From: Methylocystaceae bacterium
Lineage (GTDB): Bacteria; Pseudomonadota; Alphaproteobacteria; Rhizobiales; Beijerinckiaceae
Assembly (NCBI GenBank): GCA_003152255.1
Contig: PLZT01000511.1
Span: forward strand, 1,141-11,842
DNA length: 10,702 nucleotides
Reading direction: 5' to 3'
In this document: one piece after another, positions 1 to 4,996 of the stretch
How positions within the stretch are numbered: the stretch's first letter is position 1
Layout of the letters: each line of letters starts with the position of its first letter
Program-made: the position numbers and the translations under genes
Notes under the pieces: generated by a model
Databases searched by the model: none
Seen by the model: the letters and a program-made list of their open reading frames with translations, nothing else
Told to the model about the DNA's origin: nothing

Positions 1-90
1 TGTCGTTGGAGGATGACGCGGCGGGTGATGCCGGGCTCGGGGATTAAACGGAAGCTGGCTCACGTTATTGTTGTGCTTAAATCCGCAAAG

Positions 91-117
91 CGGCCCGCCG
101 TAATTCAGGCCGGGCCG
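91..117. terminator. GC-rich hairpin, possible terminator
   Basis: A perfect 7-bp inverted repeat, CGGCCCG (91-97) and CGGGCCG (111-117), is separated by 13 nt. It lies just beyond the 3' end of the small minus-strand gene ending at 149 and could stop its transcript. No clear T-run follows on either strand, so this is only a structural call. Confidence 0.3.
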
Positions 118-148
118 GGTATGGCGATATCTAAGGCAACCGCTCGCT

Positions 149-358
149 TCAAGCAGCGAGATCATCGCTTTGCAAAATCGCGGGGATGGTGCGCCCGTCC
201 GAGGTTGCGACATTCTTTGGCGCGACGGGCTTGGCCATGACGTGGAGGGCGGCGGCCAACGCCGAGATGCCAATCTCCTTATAGAGGTGGACCTGGAGAT
301 CAGGCGAGTGGCCGGCGGATTGCGGCGCGGCGAATTCGGTGGTGATGAAATCTGACAT
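149..358 (-). CDS. hypothetical 69-aa protein
   Basis: A small minus-strand reading frame encodes 69 residues with no domain that I recognise. The composition is protein-like rather than the arginine- and proline-rich pattern of antisense shadows: an acidic N-terminus starting MSDFITTEF, a helical alanine-rich middle (about residues 28-42) and a polar C-terminus. There is no signal peptide or membrane segment. The SD is weak (GAGTG upstream of the ATG at 356-358). A GC-rich hairpin lies about 30 bp past the stop. The neighbouring serine-recombinase remnant on the same strand suggests an accessory context. It may be a real small orphan gene or a chance frame; no function can be given. Confidence 0.45.
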   Translation of the reverse strand: MSDFITTEFAAPQSAGHSPDLQVHLYKEIGISALAAALHVMAKPVAPKNVATSDGRTIPAILQSDDLAA

Positions 359-616
359 GGCGGCACTCTGCTACAGCGGGGTGGGGATAGATCGTGGAGC
401 TTTTCGGCGTATTTAAGGCCAGTTAGTCGCGGTCGCGTTAACGGGCCATTAAGCCTCCTCATCAGGCAAAGCGGCGCAGTTTTTCCTGGAGATTTTAAAG
501 TTTGCCTAGCAGGCACATGATGCGGCGGCGTCCAGGGAGAAACCTCGCCATTGCTGCTGGCCACGATCCCCATTGAGCTTCAACGCGAAGGGCTGTCGCT
601 CACTTCATTGCAAACA
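359..616. other. gene-poor stretch between small ORF and recombinase remnant
   Basis: I see no supportable gene on either strand. The expected continuation of the serine recombinase (minus strand, below 617) was looked for here in all frames. No resolvase-like residues were found, so the rest of that gene has been lost rather than frameshifted. There is a short palindrome GCCTAGCAGGC around 504-514. Confidence 0.5.
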
Positions 617-814
617 TCATTGCGCGGTCGCTGGCGCGGTAATTGTCACCTGGGCGAACTCGGGTGCGGCGCTGGCCTGCAATGAGCCGCTGATTGTCTC
701 GGCGACGGCGCGCCGCGGCTGAATGGCGAAGCCAGCGGCCTCGATCTCACGGATTTGGTTTTCGGTGGTCTGATCGACTGTGCTGACGCGGCAATAAGCG
801 AAGACGCGGCTCAT
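617..814 (-). pseudogene. serine recombinase (resolvase/invertase) N-terminal remnant
   Basis: The first 52 or so residues match the start of the resolvase/invertase family. They begin [15 protein letters not shown], with the nucleophilic serine at residue 11 in the Y-C-R-V-S-T motif and Arg9 beside it, then [14 protein letters not shown] and ETISGS. After residue 52 the sequence leaves the family ([10 protein letters not shown]) and stops at 65 residues. Full-length family members are about 180-200 residues, with further catalytic arginines, a long E-helix and a helix-turn-helix, all absent here. The product cannot recombine DNA. The 5' region is intact: a GGGGG SD nine bases before the ATG and a TATAAA-like -10 element in a cluster of inverted repeats. 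This is a decayed mobile-element or plasmid resolvase gene. Confidence 0.85.
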
Positions 815-825
815 TTGTTGTAACC

Positions 826-891
826 CCCGTGCGATTTATAGCCAATACTATCGCACGCCGCGAAATAGCAATTTGCTATTTTATGCACGGG
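826..891. promoter_or_regulatory. nested inverted repeats, probable res/operator site
   Basis: Three inverted repeats lie upstream of the recombinase remnant. The outer pair is CCCGTGC (826-832) and GCACGGG (885-891). A left hairpin is GTGCGAT (829-835) with ATCGCAC (850-856). A right palindrome is AAATAGCAATTTGCTATTT (863-881, 8-bp arms, 3-nt centre). Serine resolvases act at a cluster of dimer-binding inverted repeats just upstream of their own gene and often repress themselves there, so position and symmetry both fit. The binding assignment is inferred. Confidence 0.55.
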
Positions 892-1043
892 CTAAATCAG
901 CGTGGGCTTATACAGACGTTTTCGCGCACCCAGCAGCAATAGGGAACTGGCGCCAACTGCCCGCGCCAAGAACGCCATCTTCAAGCCAGAAAAATTGAAT
1001 TAGCGACGCCCGTCGCGTAAGCGATGGTGTAGTCGAGGGGAGC

Positions 1044-1298
1044 ATGGTCGACAAAGCCAAACACATCGCCGCCGCCGCGGAGGCGCTCGCGGTTTTTCAA
1101 CAGCGCTGCGGCACCATTGAAGAGCACGCCATCGCAGATCTGATCTGCGATCTCGGACACCTGGCCGAGGAGCGCGACCTCGATTTTATCGCCGAGGTTA
1201 GGCGCGGCATTGGGCACTGGTTCGCGGAGCATCACGCTCATGACAGCGATCATCTCGGGCCGGACGCCACCGTCGAAATCACCATCACCCCAAGGTGA
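1044..1298 (+). CDS. hypothetical 84-aa protein, present as partial duplicate downstream
   Basis: A compact soluble protein of unknown function. The start at 1044 is supported by a purine-rich SD (GAGGGG, 1035-1040) four bases upstream. The sequence is helical and acidic, with AAAAEALAVFQQRC near residues 9-22, then IADLICDLGHLAEER, and a histidine-rich C-terminal stretch HWFAEHHAHDSDH (about 58-70) that could bind metal, though no known motif is met. I recognise no family and see no signal peptide. Its last 28 codons and about 40 bp of 3' flank are repeated at 2435-2559. That copy keeps the frame and has mostly silent or conservative changes, which argues that this frame was under protein-level selection. 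A glutaminase remnant converges on it from the right. Confidence 0.65.
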   Translation: MVDKAKHIAAAAEALAVFQQRCGTIEEHAIADLICDLGHLAEERDLDFIAEVRRGIGHWFAEHHAHDSDHLGPDATVEITITPR

Positions 1299-1339
1299 TG
1301 CGACCGTGCGCCCTGCTATCGACCGAACAAAGACCATCG
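1216..1339 (+). repeat. direct repeat, left copy (about 124 bp)
   Basis: This segment matches 2435-2559 in the same orientation, with about ten differences and a small indel cluster just after the stop codon. It covers the last 28 codons of the 84-aa gene plus about 40 bp of 3' flank ending AAAGACCATCG. The right-hand copy lies about 1.22 kb away. The two copies bracket the truncated glutaminase gene, whose broken 3' end is about 10 bp past the edge of this copy. Confidence 0.9.
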
Positions 1340-1349
1340 TTCAACCTGA

Positions 1350-2081
1350 TTACGCATAGTCGTACATGCCCGAGCTGGTCATCACCGAGAGCGTGCGCGC
1401 CACCGCATAGGGGGTGATGATCTGCTCGCCGGTGACCGGATTGACGCCGCTGTTGGCCAGCGTCGCCGCCATGACCGCGAGATCGCGCGCGGTCACGAGC
1501 AACGAACATTGGCGGAAATAGACGTCGAGCACCGCGTCGACGTCGCCCCGCACCACTGAATAATTGTGCAGCAACCAGGCGATGGCGCGGTTTCGGTCAC
1601 CGGTTGCGCGCTCGGAGGCGAACACTGCCTCGTCGATGCCGAGTTCTCGGCCCGCGAAGCGACTCAGCGTCTTGCGGATAAGCTCGAAGGCGCTGTCGCT
1701 CTCGGCCTCATACATCAGGCCGGAACAGGCGATGGCGCCGGCGTCGACCATTGGGTTGAATGGTCGGTTGTCGGCGGTCAGCCGGATCGAGTTGAACGCC
1801 TCGCCGCTCGGCTCGACGCCAATTGCCGCCTCGACGCGCTCGGCCCCGAGCGTTTCGAGCGCGAGGGCGAACACGAACGCCTTGGAGATCGACTGGATGG
1901 TGAATGGTGCTGCGCTGTCGCCGATCTCGTAAACGTGTCCATCGATGGTGGCGAGGCTAATGCCGAAATGCGCCGGGTCGGCCTTGGTCAGCTCTGGGAT
2001 GTAGTCGGCGACGGCGCCAGAATGATCGGCGGCAAACTGCTCATGGCAGCGGGTAAGGAATCGCTGCAGGGGCGGCTGCAT
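1350..2081 (-). pseudogene. glsA: glutaminase A, 3'-truncated
   Basis: Glutaminase A hydrolyses glutamine to glutamate and ammonia through a serine-lysine beta-lactamase-like fold. The 243-residue frame shows the family landmarks in order: Tyr27 (YIPEL), Ser64/Lys67 in QSISK, NPMV-DAGAI (109-117), Glu157 and Asn164 in SERATGDRN, Tyr188 in LDVYF, and Tyr240 in GMYDY. It stops two residues after Tyr240. Family members run about 65 residues further, through the K-S-G-V loop that supplies the oxyanion backbone and final strands, so this product should be inactive. The residue before AGAI is Asp113 where Asn is usual. The start at 2081 is chosen for its GGAG SD five bases upstream and a normal family N-terminus; in-frame sequence upstream has no homology. 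The break abuts the direct repeat. Confidence 0.88.
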
Positions 2082-2291
2082 GGCATCTCCGGTCTTTTTT
2101 GGGGCCGGGCGTTCGCGTGGTCGGGAGCACGCCCATGGCATCCATAAAATCTCTTTCTGAGACGACCGACAATGCAAATCCCGCGCCGCACTTCCCGCGT
2201 AAATCCGGTGAGCCTCGCGCCTGACAAGACATGCCGCTCGCCTTGTGTGATGGCGCATAGTCTTTCCGCTCTCCTTGGGGTCAAATGCCCT

Positions 2292-2311
2292 GCATGCCCT
2301 AGCGGGCATGC
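2292..2311. repeat. perfect 8-bp palindrome before small ORF
   Basis: GCATGCCC (2292-2299) and GGGCATGC (2304-2311) form a perfect stem with a 4-base TAGC loop, ending five bases before an AAGGAG SD. It could be an operator, a leader hairpin or a mobile-element end. There is no T-run, so a terminator role is unlikely. Confidence 0.5.
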
Positions 2312-2327
2312 GCATAAGGAGCTTCCC

Positions 2328-2411
2328 ATGTCCGCCATCCCGCGCCTCCTCGGCCTAGACTACTGCGAGAGTTTAGTGAATCTACTGAACACGCTCCCGC
2401 ATGGGTTTTGA
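2328..2411 (+). CDS. possible 27-aa small ORF with strong SD
   Basis: An ATG at 2328 is preceded by AAGGAG (2316-2321) with a 6-base spacer, a near-ideal ribosome-binding site. The 27-residue frame contains the leucine-rich segment CESLVNLLNTL and ends HGF. I recognise no family. Its end overlaps the ATG at 2401 that opens the tail-only duplicate of the 84-aa gene. It may be a true small protein, a leader peptide, or the 5' remnant of a gene broken by rearrangement. The SD is the only strong support. Confidence 0.35.
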   Translation: MSAIPRLLGLDYCESLVNLLNTLPHGF

Positions 2412-2517
2412 CATCAGGGCGCATGCGCAAGGCTACTGGATCGCGGAGCATCATGCTCATGACAGCGATCATCTCGGGCCGGACGCCACCGTCGAAATCA
2501 TCATCACCCCAAGATGA
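2401..2517 (+). pseudogene. tail-only duplicate of the 84-aa hypothetical gene
   Basis: The frame closing with the TGA at 2515-2517 encodes GYWIAEHHAHDSDHLG followed by PDATVEIIITPR. This is almost the same as residues 57-84 of the 84-aa protein (GHWFAEHHAHDSDHLG, PDATVEITITPR). An ATG at 2401 opens the frame, giving 38 codons, but it has no SD and the first ten residues do not match the parent. It is best read as the 3' end of a second gene copy whose 5' part was lost when the glutaminase segment was placed between the copies. Confidence 0.75.
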
Positions 2518-2559
2518 CGCGGCCTGCGGGCCCTGCTATCGACCAAACAAAGACCATCG
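2435..2559 (+). repeat. direct repeat, right copy (about 124 bp)
   Basis: Same-orientation match to 1216-1339, including the long identical block CATGACAGCGATCATCTCGG and the 3' flank CCCTGCTATCGACC. It ends only a few bases before the SD of the IHF-like gene. This suggests the ancestral order was the hypothetical gene followed directly by the IHF-like gene. Confidence 0.9.
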
Positions 2560-2575
2560 CTGAATGGAGGATTTG

Positions 2576-2899
2576 ATGCTGTCTCCGACGGATGCGCCCA
2601 GCAGGGATTCTGGGAGCGTGACGCGCGCTAATCTCGCCGACGCCGTGCTTCGGCGTGTCGGCCTTTCGCGCGTAGAATCGGCAGTCATCGTGGACGCGGT
2701 TCTGACGGAAATCATCGACGTGATCGTTTCGGAAGAGGACCTCAAGCTCAAATCCTTTGGCTCCTTCCATGTGCTCTCGAAGAACGAACGTCCTGGACGT
2801 AATCCAAAGACCGGAGTCGCCGCCACGGTCTCGGCGCGGCGCGTCGTGACATTCAAACCCTCGGGGGTTCTCCGCGCGCGCATCAACGAACGTTCGTAG
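2576..2899 (+). CDS. IHF-alpha/HU-family DNA-bending protein
   Basis: A 107-residue member of the bacterial HU/IHF family, closest in appearance to the integration host factor alpha subunit. IHF binds as a heterodimer in the minor groove and bends DNA sharply, shaping promoters, recombination sites and replication origins. After a 14-residue polar extension the fold begins at SVTRANLADAV, followed by the dimer helix (VGLSRVESAVIVDAVLTEI), LKLKSFGSFHV, the DNA-arm motif KNERPGRNPKTG and VTFKPSGVLRARI. The intercalating proline in GRNPKTG is kept. ATG 2576 is chosen because GGAGG (2566-2570) sits five bases upstream; the ATG at 2564 overlaps that SD. The sequence departs from the housekeeping type (VAATVSARRVV instead of the usual V-I-x-P-R-R-V), so it is likely a second, accessory copy. 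Confidence 0.88.
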   Translation: MLSPTDAPSRDSGSVTRANLADAVLRRVGLSRVESAVIVDAVLTEIIDVIVSEEDLKLKSFGSFHVLSKNERPGRNPKTGVAATVSARRVVTFKPSGVLRARINERS

Positions 2900-3001
2900 G
2901 CGGCAACGCCGCGCCGGCTTCCGCTTCCTTTAGAGATCATGCCGCTCATCACGGCGATGAATGATGCGTTGGCCCGACTCTTCTTGCGGCGCTGGTGAGA
3001 T

Positions 3002-3054
3002 AAGATCGCACCTGCGACCCAGACTGCCTGGAGACGATGGTCTCGTGTGATCTT
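3002..3054 (+). ncRNA. nested hairpin in the IHF-like / orphan gene gap
   Basis: AAGATCGCAC (3002-3011) pairs with GTGTGATCTT (3045-3054) with one G-U/mismatch position. Inside it, GAGAC (3031-3035) pairs with GTCTC (3040-3044) around a GATG loop. The inner stem stacks directly on the outer one and leaves a one-sided 19-nt bulge. It could end the IHF-like transcript, be a small structured RNA, or act as a protein site. No long T-run follows. Only the pairing is seen; the role is open. Confidence 0.35.
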
Positions 3055-3103
3055 TGCCGCGAAACCAGGAAAGGGATTAACCTGTTATCGAATTCTGCGA
3101 ATA

Positions 3104-3132
3104 TTGGCTCGAAGATCGCCCCGCTCGATAAT
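3104..3132 (+). promoter_or_regulatory. sigma-70-like promoter for the 193-aa gene
   Basis: TTGGCT (3104-3109) and GATAAT (3127-3132) are spaced by exactly 17 bp and match four of six and five of six consensus positions. Transcription would begin near 3139, a few bases before the AGGAG SD (3143-3147), giving a very short leader. Confidence 0.5.
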
Positions 3133-3154
3133 CCAGACAAATAGGAGAGAACGC

Positions 3155-3736
3155 ATGACCAGCTTCACGTTTTCGGGGGAACAAGTTAGATCGGCGCCAC
3201 CAGAGGTGCGGCGCTGGATGGAGAGTGAAATCGCCAAGGCGCTCGGCTCACAGGCCCATTCCGAACACGATCCGTCAAAGATGCAGGCAGGTGCGCTTGC
3301 CGAAGCCACAATCGACGAGGTGGCCCAGATTTTCAATCTAATCTCGGGCAATTTTCTTGTCACGCAGGTCTATTTCGAGTTGGCGCGCGAAACACCGCTC
3401 GCACATGGCATACCGTCGCTCCATGGCCTCAACCTCAGCGACATGCAGCGGCACGTCCAACTCGGCGATGGGCATCAGCTCGCTGAATGTCTCAACGCGA
3501 TCACCCGCGCCTTGCAGAAAGTTCGAAACGACCCGACGGCCTCGCTGTTTGCGAGCGACGAACGGGGCCATATTTATATTCATGAAACCAGCTATCGTAA
3601 TATTCGAAGCTTGCGCGACCAGTTAGTTCTCGCGCATTCCTCCACCGCGCAGCCCCAACCAACCGAGGCAGGCGCCGAGGCGCGCGAACCCGTGATGCAG
3701 CCCGAACACGCCTTCGCGCGAACCCCGCACGCTTGA
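3155..3736 (+). CDS. hypothetical 193-aa protein next to the Topo VI operon
   Basis: A soluble protein that I cannot assign to a family. The start at 3155 is chosen for its AGGAG SD (3143-3147) and a promoter just upstream; in-frame sequence before it is not protein-like. Residues 1-35 hold a charged amphipathic segment (EVRRWMESEIAKALG). Residues 50-75 (AEATIDEVAQIFNLISGNFL) look helical and hydrophobic. There follow HGIPSLHGLNLSDMQRHVQL and then ALQKVRNDPTASLFASDERG. The C-terminal 35 residues are alanine-, proline- and glutamate-rich and probably disordered. There is no signal peptide, membrane segment or obvious catalytic motif. It runs toward top6A and the two genes end 123 bp apart, with a terminator between. 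A link with Topo VI is possible from position only. Confidence 0.75.
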   Translation: MTSFTFSGEQVRSAPPEVRRWMESEIAKALGSQAHSEHDPSKMQAGALAEATIDEVAQIFNLISGNFLVTQVYFELARETPLAHGIPSLHGLNLSDMQRHVQLGDGHQLAECLNAITRALQKVRNDPTASLFASDERGHIYIHETSYRNIRSLRDQLVLAHSSTAQPQPTEAGAEAREPVMQPEHAFARTPHA

Positions 3737-3821
3737 GCCAAATCGCGGCATCAACGGCAGTGCAACAACCAACCAGCGGGGCCGCGTAGATGGATCAACG
3801 CCTCGACGCTAAGGGAGGGTG

Positions 3822-3844
3822 GCGTCATTGTTGGACGCGTTTTT
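3822..3844 (+). terminator. rho-independent terminator after the 193-aa gene
   Basis: GCGTC (3822-3826) and GACGC (3834-3838) form a 5-bp GC-rich stem with a 7-base loop, followed by G and five T (3840-3844) on the plus strand. It lies between two convergent genes and would end the plus-strand transcript. On the other strand it has no T-run. Confidence 0.6.
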
Positions 3845-3859
3845 GCCTCATCTATTGAC

Positions 3860-4996
3860 TCACGGCAGGAAACCGCTCTCGTCCGCGAGTTTTCGAGGCA
3901 AATAGTCGTCGATGACGTAATTTAGGCCCCACTTGGCCAACGCCTGCTGTTCGGCGCGAACCCGCATTTCCAGCAGTTGCTTGATGGCGGCAATCCATGC
4001 GGGATGCGCCTTGATGAACGGGTCATTCCGCAGCGCGTCCTGCGCGCGTTTGACATCAGTCGCGGTCAGAGGGTGCGTCGCATCCTCGAGGCGAAAGTCA
4101 ATAATATCCTGTGGCGTGACGCCCAAGAAACGCGCCCGTGGCACGCATAGGAAGCGATTGACATGAGCGGCGTTCCCAGAGCCCGCTTTGAGCGTTCGGT
4201 AGATATTTGTGAAGCCATACGGGTCGCAATCCACAAAGCAGTAAACCGGCAAGTCGTGTTTGTCGGAAAGCAGGCGAATGAACCGCCGGGTAGCGCGCGT
4301 CGGCACGCCGCCCATTTCGACGATAATGCACTTCGCGGTCTCCCAAAACCGATGATTGTTCAGCCGCTGGAACATGCCGCCGGTCTCAATGGCGAGAATG
4401 AAACGCGCATCGGTCCTGAAGCTCAGATGCTCCACCGAGCGAGGAATGCTATAAGCCCCGCTTCCGAGGTTAGCGCAGTCAATTTCGATGGGACGTCCCG
4501 TCGCGGAGTTTTGATCGATAACTGTGAGTCGACCCGCGACGGAACCGCCATGCGACTCGGGATAGAAGCGCAACTGCTCACGCGACAGGCCGTGCATCGA
4601 CGCCATGGCTTCGATGTCATCCATGATGGCGTCCGACTCGGCCTGCTCGTCGAACCGGCACTCGCCCCAATTCTTGCTGATGTAATAGGCCTCGCGCTTG
4701 GTGGCGAAGTCATTGCTCTCGACCATGACGCGGGAGGTCGCCATCAAACGAAGCGTTTGGGCGAAAGAGCGAGCGGTGTTCACCGTCAGCGTGCGCGCTT
4801 TGCGCGCCTCGCCCAACTCCAGATAGCCTGTCGTTTCGTCGTATTTGACATTGTCGAGGCTCCGGACCGGCAACTCGATGTTCGGCAACCTTCCGGCTTC
4901 GATGGTTTTGCGGACCTGCATGGCGATCGATTCAATCAGCCCGATTGTCTCCTTGTCCTGCTCGCTGAGCGCCGTGCCAGAACTCGCCTTTTTCAT
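3860..4996 (-). CDS. top6A: DNA topoisomerase VI subunit A
   Basis: Catalytic DNA-cleaving subunit of type IIB topoisomerase VI, related to Spo11. With subunit B it forms an A2B2 enzyme that makes a double-strand break with 2-nt overhangs, passes another duplex and reseals. At 378 residues it has family length. A winged-helix (CAP-like) domain carries the REAYYISKN motif with the probable nucleophile Tyr105. A TOPRIM domain follows with Glu204 in LAIETGGMFQRL and the D-x-D pair Asp256/Asp258 in FVDCDPYGF, which bind magnesium. RFLGVTPQDI and DDYLP-x-KL near the C-terminus are also family-like. ATG 4996 overlaps the TGA of top6B (ATGA), with an AAGGCG SD inside the end of top6B, so translation is probably coupled. 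Nothing suggests decay. Confidence 0.95.
   Translation of the reverse strand: MKKASSGTALSEQDKETIGLIESIAMQVRKTIEAGRLPNIELPVRSLDNVKYDETTGYLELGEARKARTLTVNTARSFAQTLRLMATSRVMVESNDFATKREAYYISKNWGECRFDEQAESDAIMDDIEAMASMHGLSREQLRFYPESHGGSVAGRLTVIDQNSATGRPIEIDCANLGSGAYSIPRSVEHLSFRTDARFILAIETGGMFQRLNNHRFWETAKCIIVEMGGVPTRATRRFIRLLSDKHDLPVYCFVDCDPYGFTNIYRTLKAGSGNAAHVNRFLCVPRARFLGVTPQDIIDFRLEDATHPLTATDVKRAQDALRNDPFIKAHPAWIAAIKQLLEMRVRAEQQALAKWGLNYVIDDYLPRKLADESGFLP

Noticed and set aside
13..240. A 75-codon plus-strand frame at the left edge
   Set aside because: It is rich in Arg and Pro, lacks an SD and overlaps the more protein-like minus-strand ORF. A gene end from outside the window cannot be excluded.
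892..978. A 28-codon minus-strand frame with a hydrophobic stretch (VGASSLLLLGARKRL)
   Set aside because: It looks a little like a membrane-protein tail but is too short, with a stop just upstream and no SD, to support a call.
1566..2147. Plus-strand frames antisense to the glutaminase gene
   Set aside because: Composition mirrors the coding strand and there is no SD or homology. The glutaminase frame explains the region.
2082..2315. In-frame N-terminal extension of the glutaminase gene
   Set aside because: The extra 78 residues are basic and unlike any glutaminase N-terminus. A good SD precedes the internal ATG at 2081.
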